DNA of 49,533 bases. Origin: Chloroflexota bacterium (GTDB lineage: Bacteria; Chloroflexota; Dehalococcoidia; Lucifugimonadales; HRBIN23). Made by a program: the position numbers and the translations under genes. Each line of letters opens with the position of its first letter. Within the stretch, counting starts at the first letter, position 1. The stretch is from NCBI GenBank assembly GCA_016210325.1, contig JACQUK010000090.1:1-49533 (forward strand), read 5' to 3'. Positions 7,687-15,437 of this stretch are shown here, in pieces. The notes under the pieces were generated by a model. It was given only the letters and a program-made list of their open reading frames with translations. It made no database searches and had not been told where the DNA came from.

Positions 7687-8763
7687 CCCCCTGCCTGGGT
7701 AACCCCGCTCCAGGTCGGCGAACGCCTCGTTGATGTCTTCCAGGCGGTACTGGCGGCCCACCAGGTCGTCCAAGTCCAGCTTTCCCCTCAGGTAGAGGTC
7801 CAGCATGGTGTGCATGTCCACCGTGGGGCGGGCCGAGCCGTAGTAGGTGCCCTTCAGGGTCTTTTCGTCGCGGACCAGGTTCACCAGGTCTACCGCCGCA
7901 CGGTCGCCCACGGGGGCGATGCCGGCTATCACCACGGTGCCGCCCTTGCGCGCCGCCGTGTACGCCAGCTCCGCCGTCTCCGCCGAGCCGAAGGCCTCGA
8001 ATGTGTAGTCGGCGCCCTGGCCGTCAGTCAGCTCCCGGATGCGGGCCACGGGGTCCTGGTCCTTGGGGTTCACGAAGTCCGTGGCGCCGAACTTGCGGGC
8101 GAACTCCAGTCTCGCCTCGTTGATGTCCACGGCGATGATCTTGCTGGCGCCCAGCAGCTTTGCCCCCTGGATGATGTTGAGGCCAACGCCGCCGCAGCCC
8201 ACCACGGCGGCAGTGCTGCCCGGCCGCAGGTCGGCGCTGAACATCGCCGCTCCTACCCCGGTGGTCACGCAGCAGCCGATAAGGGCAGCCTGTGGCATTG
8301 GGACGTCCGCAGGGATGGGGATGCAGCCGGTCTCTGGGACTACCGCCTGCTGGGCAAAGCAGGCCACCTTGCCCATGTGGCTGATTCGCTGCGCGCCCTT
8401 GTGGAGGCGGGTAGTGCCGTCGAAGAGGTTGGCGCCGGTGCGGGCATGCGCGTCGCAGAGGTTGCTACGCCCGGTAAGACAGAAGCGGCAGCGGCCGCAG
8501 TTGGGCACGAAGCAGAGGATGCCGTGGTCGCCTGGTTTCACCGAGGAGACGCCCGGCCCCGCCTCCTCCACAATAGCGGAGCCTTCGTGGCCCAGGACGG
8601 ATGGCAGCTTGAGCTTCGCTTCGCCCTTCATGAAATGCAGGTCGCTGCGGCAGATGCCGGCGGCGGCGATGCGCACGCGCACCTCGCCGGCTTTGGGTGG
8701 GTCCAGCTCAATCTCTTCCACCGCCAGCGGCCGGTTTACCTCGTAGAGGACAGCGGCTTTCAT
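7669..8763 (-). CDS. Zinc-dependent alcohol dehydrogenase (MDR family)
   Basis: A 364-residue medium-chain dehydrogenase. Catalytic zinc ligands lie in 'GICRSD', 'GHEGSAIVEE' and 'IGCCVTTG'. The structural zinc lobe is 'CGRCRFCLTGRSNLC'. The NAD-binding Rossmann motif is 'VVGCGGVGLNIIQGAK', with an Asp ('AVDINEARLE') pointing to NAD rather than NADP. The ATG at 8763 is chosen over an open-frame extension because AAGGAGGGG precedes it by 4-5 bases. It is closest to class III-like and aryl alcohol dehydrogenases that oxidise alcohols to aldehydes; the substrate is not determinable. It shares its 3' end with the acyl-CoA synthetase. Confidence 0.9.
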   Translation of the reverse strand: MKAAVLYEVNRPLAVEEIELDPPKAGEVRVRIAAAGICRSDLHFMKGEAKLKLPSVLGHEGSAIVEEAGPGVSSVKPGDHGILCFVPNCGRCRFCLTGRSNLCDAHARTGANLFDGTTRLHKGAQRISHMGKVACFAQQAVVPETGCIPIPADVPMPQAALIGCCVTTGVGAAMFSADLRPGSTAAVVGCGGVGLNIIQGAKLLGASKIIAVDINEARLEFARKFGATDFVNPKDQDPVARIRELTDGQGADYTFEAFGSAETAELAYTAARKGGTVVIAGIAPVGDRAAVDLVNLVRDEKTLKGTYYGSARPTVDMHTMLDLYLRGKLDLDDLVGRQYRLEDINEAFADLERGYPGRGLITAF

Positions 8764-9096
8764 GGCTCCCCTCCTTGCTCCGGTGCTGGGACGAGTGCAC
8801 AATACCACACCTGGGTGGGCAGGCCAAGGTGCACTCTGGCTGCCAGTGTCCGGCTGTAGCTATGCTGGGCCTCGGCTGGACCAGGTCTCCCTTGCGTCGT
8901 TAGACTCGCCTTGCCCGCTTCTTGGTGCGAACTCACCCGAACTCTGTTCTAGAACCGATTCCCTGTTTTCCGCCTAGCACTCCAGCCATACTGAGTGTAA
9001 TCCCTTCAGCAATCGAGGCCAGGCCGGGACCGCAGACGGTGTCCGGGGGCCTTGAGGGAAGGTAGACAAGGCTCTGACAACTGGCGAGACCGGTGC

Positions 9097-9180
9097 CCTA
9101 GACTAGGAAACGCTAGTCAGGAGTGGGGGAGGCAGCGCCCCGGTGCCAAAGTCCGTAGGGACTTTCGGTGCCGGGGCGTT
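9097..9180 (+). ncRNA. Structured intergenic region, candidate leader or small RNA
   Basis: The 870-bp gap between the divergent alcohol dehydrogenase and MFS genes contains two consecutive hairpins. One is GACTAG-GAAACG-CTAGTC. The other is a long nested stem with outer arms CGCCCCGG (9136-9143) and CCGGGGCG (9171-9178) and inner arms AAAGTCC and GGACTTT. I matched it to no known riboswitch. It could be a leader of the MFS gene, or simply a palindromic repeat. No gene was seen in 8764-9634. Confidence 0.25.
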
Positions 9181-9315
9181 GCGTTTCAGCATTCGCCGCA
9201 TGAAGACCACATTCCCGCCCTGTTCTCCCGGGTTTGCCTGTGTACGGCACTCGCGATAGGGACCGGGACCTTCTCCAGTATTGGCTACCCTCCCAGGCAG
9301 GGTTTTTTCCTTCTT

Positions 9316-9418
9316 GCCCCCTCTCTGACTCTCCCCCACGCGGGGGCGAGGAGGGTCCCTTCCCCCGTTTCCGGGGGAAGACTAGGATGGGGGCGAACGA
9401 GCGACAATGAAAAGGCCC
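9316..9418 (+). repeat. Dispersed repeat, family B, copy 1
   Basis: The block order is CCCCCTCTCTGACTCTCCCCC, a C/G hairpin, GGAGGGTCCCTTCC, a variable part, CTAGGATGGGGG, then ACAATGAAAAGGCCC. It recurs at 17270-17396 and inverted at 25671-25790. Its right end carries the open-frame ATG at 9407, which shows that longer version of the MFS gene start is spurious. Confidence 0.7.
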
Positions 9419-9634
9419 TACCCCCCGGGCTTTGCCTTTCCTTCCATAGGCCATGATGGGCGTCACTCTTTGGCAGGGCGCCTGCGACAATGGTGTCCAC
9501 AGGCTTTCTGCCAGTTCAGCGCTGCTCCTGCACGACGGTCGGCATGCCTACTATCATGGAGGATGGCAGTGCTCACTGGTGGCCGCCGGGTGCTAGACAC
9601 GGTGCCCGTGCACGGTTTCCAAAGGTGCAGATGC

Positions 9635-10864
9635 ATGATAGGCCAGGAAGAACTTCAGAGGGCGGCAGGCCGCTACCGCTGGGCTGTCATCACCCTCTGG
9701 ACCCTGTGCATGACGTCCAGCTACATGATGTCGGAGACGCTGGGGCTGCTGCTGCCCGCCATCAGCGCCGACCTCTCGCTGTCGCCGGGGCAGCAGGGGC
9801 TGCTGGCCTCCGCGCCCTTCTGGACCAGCCTTCTGCTCGCCATCCCCCTGAGCACCTGGGTCTCACGCTACGGGCCCAAGGCGCTGACGGCTGTGACCCT
9901 GGGGCTGGGCGTGCTCTTCCTGTTCCTCCAGGGCTGGGCCTCGAACCTGGGGGTGCTGCTTCTTGGCCGGATGGGGTTTGGCATCGGCATCACGGCCCGG
10001 GAGACGGCCCGCGCCCTGCTGGCGAGGCAGTGGTTCAGCAGCCAGGAGGTCACGCTGGTCAACGGCATCGGCAGCGCCCTCTACAGCCTCATCGTTGGTG
10101 GCGGCATGCTGGTGACCCCGTTCCTTCTGGCAAGCATGGGTAACGACTGGCGGAAGGTCTTCTACACGTTCGGACTCTTCCTGGCTGGCCTCACCCTCCT
10201 GTGGTTGGCTGTGGGCCGCGAGCGCCCGCCTACTCAGGAGCAGGTGCAGGAAGCGGCTGTGGAGCCGCGGCTACTTCGGAACGTGGTCAGGCACCGGGAC
10301 CTCTGGGTGGCTAGCCTGGGGCTGTTCGGCGCCGGCTTCGTCAGGTCGGCCTTCTTGGCCTTCTTCCCCACGCTGATGCTGGAGTCGGGCCGCGCCAGCC
10401 TCCAGGCCTCCGGGACTGTGCTGGCCGTGGCGACCCTGGTGTCCGGCGCAGCGGGCCTGGCGGCCGGGTACCTGGCCACCACCCCCCGCAGGACGAAGGC
10501 CATGCTGGTGGCCCTGGGTGCCTTGATGGTCGCCAGCTACGTGGGGATGGCCCTGGCCGGGTCGGTCCCGCTGCTGGTGCTGCTGGCCTTTGCCAACGGC
10601 GTGGCCTGGGGCTTCTTCCCGCTGCTGGTGACGGTCCCGTTTCAGCTTCCGGGCACCACGCCCCGCGAGGCGGCCGTGGCCCAGGCCGTGACCATGACCG
10701 TGCTGGCGGGCGGCTTCGCCCTGGGCCCCGTGGCCGTCAGCCTGCTCCGGGGGGCCTTTGCGGACCTTCAGGCCGCCCTGCTGGCCGTCAGCATGGTGGC
10801 CCTGGCCCTGAGCGCGGCGGGAATGGCTCTTCAAGGCAGCCCAGGCGAACCACGCGGCATCTAA
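9635..10864 (+). CDS. Major facilitator superfamily transporter
   Basis: A 409-residue membrane protein with about twelve hydrophobic segments. The cytoplasmic loop after helix 2 ('STWVSRYGPKALTAV') is a degenerate MFS motif A, and 'LGRMGFGIGITARETARALLARQWF' resembles the helix 4-5 region of anion/sugar-acid carriers such as the NNP and ACS groups. The start at 9635 follows AAAGGTG by seven bases; the open frame further upstream runs through a repeat element. The substrate is unknown. It is a secondary transporter of the cytoplasmic membrane, transcribed alone. Confidence 0.85.
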   Translation: MIGQEELQRAAGRYRWAVITLWTLCMTSSYMMSETLGLLLPAISADLSLSPGQQGLLASAPFWTSLLLAIPLSTWVSRYGPKALTAVTLGLGVLFLFLQGWASNLGVLLLGRMGFGIGITARETARALLARQWFSSQEVTLVNGIGSALYSLIVGGGMLVTPFLLASMGNDWRKVFYTFGLFLAGLTLLWLAVGRERPPTQEQVQEAAVEPRLLRNVVRHRDLWVASLGLFGAGFVRSAFLAFFPTLMLESGRASLQASGTVLAVATLVSGAAGLAAGYLATTPRRTKAMLVALGALMVASYVGMALAGSVPLLVLLAFANGVAWGFFPLLVTVPFQLPGTTPREAAVAQAVTMTVLAGGFALGPVAVSLLRGAFADLQAALLAVSMVALALSAAGMALQGSPGEPRGI

Positions 10865-10941
10865 CTCCTCTGGTGCTATGAAGTAGCCCGGCAACGCGGT
10901 ATGCTTGAGCACGACGATCGCAAGCAGAATGGGGGCCGTGC

Positions 10942-12180
10942 ATGATACGTCGCTTGCATGTTCAAAACGTGTTGTCGCTAAAGGATGCTACGATTGACTT
11001 CAGCCGATTTAATATCTTCATCGGCCCCAACGCCTCCGGAAAGACCGCAGTCTTTCGCACGTTTATGCTGCTCGCACAGCTACTTCGCAGACCGCTTCGA
11101 GGCCAATATGGCGACTTTGCGGTGGCGCCCGGGATAGACCTCGACCGGGTTGTGTGGCGCGGGGATGACACGTTGCCGCTGACTGTTGAAGTCTGGTTTC
11201 ATGATACGCCCGAAGGTCCACCCGCGTATGCGCTGGAGATTCGCAAAGTGGCGCAGGGGTGGAGTGTGACAAGAGAAACGTTTCACCTGAGCAATTTTGA
11301 ATTCGATTCTGGGAAGACACCCTTCGAACATCCAACAGAGTTCCGTGGGGTCATCAGGTGGGAACCGCCCTATCTCGGGACTTTGTCTACTCTTGTGTAC
11401 CGGTACCGGCGGGATCGTGCGGCGGCGCAGGTGATAGCGCCCATCCTGGAACCTAGCCAGCGAATTGGTCAGGTCTGGCGGTACCGGGTAGCGGCCGCCA
11501 GGGTCGCCGAAGCAGTTTTGCCACCTGTAGGCGAGTCAGCCCGGGTACCAGGGGCTCGCTTCGCGCCGCAAGAAGGGGAAATCTATGTACGGGAGGACGG
11601 CTGGGGCCTTGTTTACGTTCTTCAGCGACTCCAGGGCGCGGATAGAGACCTGTTTGGCCGTATTGAGAAAGATTTTCTTGAGTGGCACCCGCACATCAAG
11701 ACCGTCAACTTTGAGCCAGTGGGGAGCGGGGTTCGGCTGGCGTTCATCACAACCCGGAGTGCAAAGCTTGTGCCGGCCATGCTGGAGTCCGATGGCGTAT
11801 TGCACACACTGTTCCTGTTGTGGCGTCTCCATACCGCAGAGCCGGGGCTGACAATCTGCTTAGAAGAGCCGGAAAATGGGACACACCCGCACCTGCTAGC
11901 CAAACGGTACGAGTTGCTACGTCGCTTTGCGAAACAGGAAGGTTCAAATGCCTTTCAGCAGGTCCTGGTAGCTACCCACTCCCCCGATCTGCTGGCAGCG
12001 ATCGAGGATACCCACGAAGCACTGGACGCTGTTCGTATTGTGGAGCACAGCTCCGAAGAAGGCACCAAAGTTCACAAGCTTGCGGACTCGCGCCAACTCC
12101 GGCTACTCCTGAAGGCGTTCAAAGGTAACGTTGGGGACCTATGGTGGTCTGGAGCCATTGGGGGTATCCCGCAAGAGTAG
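10942..12180 (+). CDS. AAA ATPase (OLD/PARIS-like), candidate defence component
   Basis: A 412-residue SMC/ABC-type ATPase of the AAA_15/AAA_21 group. The Walker A motif is GPNASGKT at residues 29-36, a signature-like 'ESDGVLHTLFLL' follows near 280, Walker B is 'LTICLEEPENGTHP', and the H-loop is 'VATHSPDLL'. There is no fused nuclease domain. The next gene starts a few bases after its stop and encodes a TOPRIM-like protein. This mirrors the two-gene plan of PARIS (AriA/AriB) and other ATPase-TOPRIM defence pairs. Base composition is more A/T-rich than the flanking metabolic genes, which suggests transfer. Defence function is inference. Confidence 0.8.
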   Translation: MIRRLHVQNVLSLKDATIDFSRFNIFIGPNASGKTAVFRTFMLLAQLLRRPLRGQYGDFAVAPGIDLDRVVWRGDDTLPLTVEVWFHDTPEGPPAYALEIRKVAQGWSVTRETFHLSNFEFDSGKTPFEHPTEFRGVIRWEPPYLGTLSTLVYRYRRDRAAAQVIAPILEPSQRIGQVWRYRVAAARVAEAVLPPVGESARVPGARFAPQEGEIYVREDGWGLVYVLQRLQGADRDLFGRIEKDFLEWHPHIKTVNFEPVGSGVRLAFITTRSAKLVPAMLESDGVLHTLFLLWRLHTAEPGLTICLEEPENGTHPHLLAKRYELLRRFAKQEGSNAFQQVLVATHSPDLLAAIEDTHEALDAVRIVEHSSEEGTKVHKLADSRQLRLLLKAFKGNVGDLWWSGAIGGIPQE

Positions 12181-12198
12181 CAGAGGGTGCGCAACACA

Positions 12199-12846
12199 AT
12201 GAACCTTGTTGTTCTCGGCGAGGGCCCTGACGAGATGGGGGCTGACTGGAGTAGACGCCACCCTTTGGTCGAAGTTGCGGAGCATGAACTTGGTGCTCTG
12301 GAGATCCTGGTTCGGAGGGTAATGGCCGAAATTCACAGCACTGCCATCGTGTGTCTTGGTCTACCTCGTCTGCGCCGCGACACGATAGCAACGCCGCCCA
12401 GCACCATGGAGGTGCTCACAAACCTGAACTTGCTGGAGCGCCTTCTCATCGCTGCTTTCCTCGCACCATCTCCAGCCAGGCGTGCGGAAGGCGCTCTGAT
12501 AGTGTGCGACTCGGATCACGGTTGCAAGGTGCAGAGGGTCGTAGGAAAAGTTAGAAGCCGAGTTGCCCTCTACGGGAAAGTGGTTCTTGTCATCGTTCGG
12601 CCAGAGTTCGAGGCCCTGTTGTTGGACAAGGCCGCCGTCGAAAAGGCTACGGGGAGCCGACGTTGCTCGAAGGGCCCATCCCCTGACCCAAGCTGCTTCG
12701 TTCGAGGCGGCCTTAAAGAGGCGTTCCAACAATGGGCTGGCATTAGGGATGCAGCCAAGTATGCAGAAATAGCGCAGCAAGTCAACGTCAAGTCAACTAA
12801 CTTGGCCGTCGCTGACTTCAGGACAACACTCAGGGAACTACTGTGA
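12199..12846 (+). CDS. TOPRIM-like (DUF4276-like) partner of the AAA ATPase
   Basis: A 215-residue protein that opens with 'MNLVVLGEGPDE', placing a glutamate where TOPRIM domains have theirs. Later it has 'ALIVCDSDHGC', an acidic D-x-D motif, and 'VVLVIVRPEFEALLLD', which resembles the 'PExE' strand of DUF4276. These are the expected metal-binding residues of a TOPRIM nuclease-like fold. The ATG at 12199 is preferred to the GTG at 12187 because GAGGGTG precedes it at a suitable distance. It lies 18 bases after the ATPase gene, so the two form an operon. It is probably the effector of an ATPase-TOPRIM module. Family assignment is by motif only. Confidence 0.6.
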   Translation: MNLVVLGEGPDEMGADWSRRHPLVEVAEHELGALEILVRRVMAEIHSTAIVCLGLPRLRRDTIATPPSTMEVLTNLNLLERLLIAAFLAPSPARRAEGALIVCDSDHGCKVQRVVGKVRSRVALYGKVVLVIVRPEFEALLLDKAAVEKATGSRRCSKGPSPDPSCFVRGGLKEAFQQWAGIRDAAKYAEIAQQVNVKSTNLAVADFRTTLRELL

Positions 12847-12860
12847 TGTTCCTAAAGAAT

Positions 12861-12884
12861 AAAAAGGGCCGCCCGAGGGCGACC
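12861..12884 (-). terminator. Rho-independent terminator reading leftwards
   Basis: On the minus strand an 8-bp stem (GGTCGCCC/GGGCGGCC, one G-U pair) with a 2-base loop is followed by CTTTTTATT. No minus-strand gene now ends next to it. Before the transposon inserted, the ThDP gene ending at 15541 would have been only about 150 bases away, so this may be its displaced terminator. Confidence 0.55.
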
Positions 12885-12903
12885 AAATCAAAAACGCTAT
12901 GCA

Positions 12904-12936
12904 CCATGACTATACCCATGACTATACCACGGTATA
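12904..12936. repeat. 12-bp-period direct repeat with small palindrome
   Basis: CCATGACTATACC occurs twice in tandem (12904-12916 and 12916-12928, sharing one base). It is followed by TATACC-AC-GGTATA, an inverted repeat. It lies between the TOPRIM gene and the transposon and may be an operator or recombination remnant. Confidence 0.4.
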
Positions 12937-12948
12937 TGCCAGGCGTCA

Positions 12949-12956
12949 AGGGTAGT
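12949..12956. repeat. 8-bp target site duplication (left)
   Basis: AGGGTAGT, repeated exactly at 15480-15487 on the other side of the transposon. Eight bases is the usual duplication length for the IS1595 family. Confidence 0.85.
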
Positions 12957-12969
12957 GGAAATTGAATAC

Positions 12970-12997
12970 TTGACACACCACAAGGGTGTGGTATGAT
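12970..12997 (+). promoter_or_regulatory. Promoter in the left terminal inverted repeat
   Basis: TTGACA (12970-12975), 16 bp, TATGAT (12992-12997). CACACC and GGTGTG form an inverted repeat in the spacer, as in an operator. It points into the element and would drive the structured region at 13004-13181, antisense to the DUF5343 gene. Confidence 0.6.
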
Positions 12998-13003
12998 AAA
13001 AGT

Positions 13004-13181
13004 GCCCCCTTGCGGGGGCTGCTCCTATATTATGGTCGCCTGGACTACCATCCAGGCCGCCATAGTGACTGAGAACCTAGCCATCTGGCACTCCTTTCCG
13101 GCGCTGGAGGGTTGATGGCCTGAGAACCTGGAGGCCCTCCAGCGCCTAGCTTTATTCCGCACGGGTGCCTCACAACACCCG
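13004..13181 (+). ncRNA. Candidate structured RNA at the transposon left end
   Basis: Four stems follow one another from the predicted transcription start: GCCCCC/GGGGGC (13004-13019); TATGG..CCTGGA/TCCAGG..CCATA (13031-13064); a perfect 12-bp stem GGCGCTGGAGGG/CCCTCCAGCGCC (13100-13111 with 13135-13146); and CGGGTG/CACCCG (13162-13181). CTGAGAACCT occurs twice, 51 bases apart, once in the loop of the third stem. No good reading frame is present. It could be a small RNA, a transposase-binding region or a transcription block. No known RNA family was recognised. Confidence 0.4.
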
Positions 13182-13205
13182 CTAACGGCCCACTGATCTC
13201 ACCGC

Positions 13206-13952
13206 TCACAGTTTCTGCGATGATTCTTGCCTCTCGTACTTGTTCAGCTTATCAACAAGGTCAAAGACCCATGTTCGGTCGTCACCTTCAAGCTCCCAGA
13301 GGTTCACCGATAGAGAGAGGCTGACAGTTCCGCCACTCCGCAGCGTGATGGTCTTGGGGGGTGAGCCTTGCCCGTGACTTGTGTCACCTTTTCCGGCAAG
13401 GTTCTTGCTGCTGCTATCGTCCGGCAACTCACTTCCAGGGGTGCCCCGCCTTCTCCGAGAGCGTGGTGCGGTCTTGTTCAGCTTCTTGCCGCTGCCCCAG
13501 TGCGGCGACACGTCTAGACCAGTGAACTTCGCAGCAGCGAGGTAGAACCGGATAGCCCTATCCAGCGTGGTTCCGCTGACACTGTAGCCGCGCATGGCTT
13601 CCTGAAGTTGTGCATACGACCCGTTCTGTTTGGCGAGCGCCAAAAGTGCCGAATAGCTGACCTCCAGAATTTCCTTAAGGATAATTTTGAACTGCTCGTC
13701 GTTCCGTTCGGCATGGGCAGCCACTAAACGTTTCAAGACCGACTGAACTGCGCCATCCTTATCAATGAGTCCAAGGAACCTGAACGCGCTGAGAATCTGC
13801 CCCTGTACTGCTCCGCTCTGTGATGGGAACACAGAGCGGTCCAGTTTGACCGGGAGTGCCTGGCCGAGTGTCTCCACGGCGGTGCGGAATGTAGGAAACG
13901 GGATGTACACCGCAGGTGGCCCATGTCGTTCTGTGTCCGTTGTCGTTACCAT
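13206..13952 (-). CDS. DUF5343 family protein (transposon passenger)
   Basis: A 248-residue protein. The N-terminal half matches the DUF5343 pattern: 'PPAVYIPFPTFRTAVETL', then 'LDRSVFPSQSGAVQGQILSAFRFLGLID', and 'YSVSGTTLDRAIRFYLAAAKFTGLDVSPH'. The linker is Arg/Ser-rich. The C-terminal segment 'TITLRSGGTVSLSLSVNLWEL...DRTWVFDLVDKLNKYE' is a short helical module. The function of the family is not known. The winged-helix-like N-terminus hints at DNA binding. The ATG at 13952 follows GGAGGGG and lies behind a consensus promoter at 14015-14044. It sits wholly inside the transposon, opposite in direction to the two small genes. Confidence 0.75.
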   Translation of the reverse strand: MVTTTDTERHGPPAVYIPFPTFRTAVETLGQALPVKLDRSVFPSQSGAVQGQILSAFRFLGLIDKDGAVQSVLKRLVAAHAERNDEQFKIILKEILEVSYSALLALAKQNGSYAQLQEAMRGYSVSGTTLDRAIRFYLAAAKFTGLDVSPHWGSGKKLNKTAPRSRRRRGTPGSELPDDSSSKNLAGKGDTSHGQGSPPKTITLRSGGTVSLSLSVNLWELEGDDRTWVFDLVDKLNKYERQESSQKL

Positions 13953-14014
13953 GTCTCCCCTCCGGTTTGTTCCGTGCAGTAATGCCCTGAGTGATGCCCT
14001 CATGTCTCGTCAAC

Positions 14015-14044
14015 ATTATCCGACATCACTAGGGTCGTTGTCAA
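14015..14044 (-). promoter_or_regulatory. Promoter of the DUF5343 gene
   Basis: Reading leftwards: TTGACA (14044-14039), 18 bp, GATAAT (14020-14015). This is about 60 bases before the ATG at 13952. Confidence 0.5.
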
Positions 14045-14121
14045 CACCGTATTGGCTGTGTCGCAGATGATTTTTGAAATTGCCGGTCGGAACTGCTACT
14101 GTGGGGGCAGGAGGTGGGTCA

Positions 14122-14328
14122 ATGGAAGCTGGCGATATGGTGTGGCTACGGGCCTACGGTGGCGAGAAGATTGCCCGCCGCGTGGTTGAAGTGAAAGGCG
14201 ATGTCGTGGTGGTCTGCCAAGACAATGAATACCAGGCCGCCGCAAAGGAGGGAAGGCCTCCGATCGCTGTGGGATTCAATGTTGAGGATGTACTGGGTGA
14301 GGCCAGTCAGCGTACAATGAAACCATGA
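14122..14328 (+). CDS. Small beta-rich protein (transposon passenger)
   Basis: A 68-residue protein starting 'MEAGDMVWLRAYGGEKIARRVVEV', with alternating hydrophobic residues that suggest a small SH3-like barrel. The start is set by AGGAGGTG five bases before the ATG. Its TGA overlaps the next ATG (ATGA), so the two are translationally coupled. Similar short hypothetical proteins occur widely in bacterial genomes, but I know of no function. Here it is cargo of the IS1595-type element. Confidence 0.65.
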   Translation: MEAGDMVWLRAYGGEKIARRVVEVKGDVVVVCQDNEYQAAAKEGRPPIAVGFNVEDVLGEASQRTMKP

Positions 14329-14528
14329 CGGCCCAGAAGAGGCAACATAAGAATACGCGGGTCTCGCTAGCGCCACTCACCTTTGAAGAGGCGATAGTGG
14401 CGCTAGCGAAGGCTCCTAAGCGTAAGGGTTCTCAGGCTGAGCCGTCTGGCAGTACCACAGAACCCGCCCCTGAGTCTGCCTCACCAGCGCAGCGAACCGC
14501 TCAGCATCCTGAATCTTCCGACGGTTGA
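14325..14528 (+). CDS. Small Lys/Pro-rich protein (transposon passenger)
   Basis: A 67-residue protein. The core 'RVSLAPLTFEEAIVALAKAPKRK' fits a short helical motif that I recall from small proteins near transposases (memory, not searched). The C-terminal half is Ser/Pro/Glu-rich and disordered. It is coupled to the upstream gene through an ATGA overlap. The last 113 bases overlap the 3' end of the convergent transposase gene, so both strands are coding there. Confidence 0.5.
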   Translation: MTAQKRQHKNTRVSLAPLTFEEAIVALAKAPKRKGSQAEPSGSTTEPAPESASPAQRTAQHPESSDG

Positions 14529-15408
14529 AGCGGAACTCGAACTCGTTCAGGTAGCTGGGTAGATAGCCTTCGCTGAGATGGTGGAACACCCCGTAGACGC
14601 CCCGCTTCAGCAAGCTCCAGTAGTTCTCGATGCCCTGAATGTGCACATCCCCGCGCACGTACTCTACTTCGTGGTCAATGACCTCGTGCGGTAGGTAGTG
14701 CTTTATCTGCCGGTAGGCCGGGTGACCATCAGTCATCAGCCGGGCGTTCTTCATGTCAATCATCTTGCCCATGATGGGCCGTAGGACGGGGCCAGTGGCA
14801 GCGGGAACCTTTACGGTCCGCGCCTTACCACCGCGCTCCAGTATCCCGAACACCGTCGGGTTGTCCTGATAGGGGGCCTTCTTGTCCGGTGCTGGCCGTA
14901 GCCCCATCTCGATTTCATCCTGTACCCGCTCGTGCCAGACCTTGTGCCCTCTCCGGGTCCGGGGATGAATGTAGGTTTCGTCCGCTTCAATGGTGCCTGT
15001 CAGAAGCGGAAGCTCGCCCTTGTCCCGCATGGCTTCCCTGATCCGGTGGCACATGAACCAGGCGGACTTGTAGGTAATGTCTAGCTCCCGGTGAAGCTGG
15101 TGGGCGCTCATGCCCTTCTTTGAAGCACACATGAGATATATCGCAGCGAACCACCTGCTCAGGGGGATATGGCTGTCCTCGAAGATGGTCCCGACGGTCG
15201 CTGTGAACTGCTTGTGGCAGGCCCGGCACTTGTAGAGCTTCTGGACGGTGTTCTTGGTCTGAGACTTGCGAGTCATACGGTACGGCTCTGTGGCCCCACA
15301 CTTGGGGCAGCGGGGGCCGTCAGGCCAACGCATGGCCTCTAGGAACTCCCGGCACTGTTCATCCGTCCAGCGAAGGACTTCTTGAAAGGAAACTTGCTGC
15401 GTAGTCAT
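14416..15408 (-). CDS. IS1595-family (ISXO2-like) transposase
   Basis: A 330-residue DDE transposase. An N-terminal zinc ribbon has Cys 34, 37, 61 and 64 (CPKCGATEPY...YKCRACHKQF). The helix-turn-helix-like 'AHQLHRELDITYKSAWFMCHRIREAM' follows. The catalytic core shows 'TIEADETYIHPR', 'LMTDGHPAYRQI' and 'HIQGIENYWSLLKRG', giving two acidic residues and the final Glu. Length is normal for the family and no frameshift is seen. AGGAGAGGG precedes the ATG, and the promoter lies in the right terminal repeat. It would mobilise the element at 12957-15479. Confidence 0.92.
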   Translation of the reverse strand: MTTQQVSFQEVLRWTDEQCREFLEAMRWPDGPRCPKCGATEPYRMTRKSQTKNTVQKLYKCRACHKQFTATVGTIFEDSHIPLSRWFAAIYLMCASKKGMSAHQLHRELDITYKSAWFMCHRIREAMRDKGELPLLTGTIEADETYIHPRTRRGHKVWHERVQDEIEMGLRPAPDKKAPYQDNPTVFGILERGGKARTVKVPAATGPVLRPIMGKMIDMKNARLMTDGHPAYRQIKHYLPHEVIDHEVEYVRGDVHIQGIENYWSLLKRGVYGVFHHLSEGYLPSYLNEFEFRFNRRKIQDAERFAALVRQTQGRVLWYCQTAQPENPYA

Positions 15409-15437
15409 GTGTGCCCTCTCCTATCTGGTACAATAGG

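Noticed and set aside
9407-9634. N-terminal extension of the MFS transporter to 9407
   Set aside because: The first ATG is the end of a family B repeat, and the extension has no transporter character.
13000-13200. Thiamine-type riboswitch suggested by the two CTGAGA motifs
   Set aside because: The other conserved parts of that riboswitch are missing, and no thiamine gene follows.
13000-13200. Retron-type RNA
   Set aside because: No reverse transcriptase gene is present in the window.
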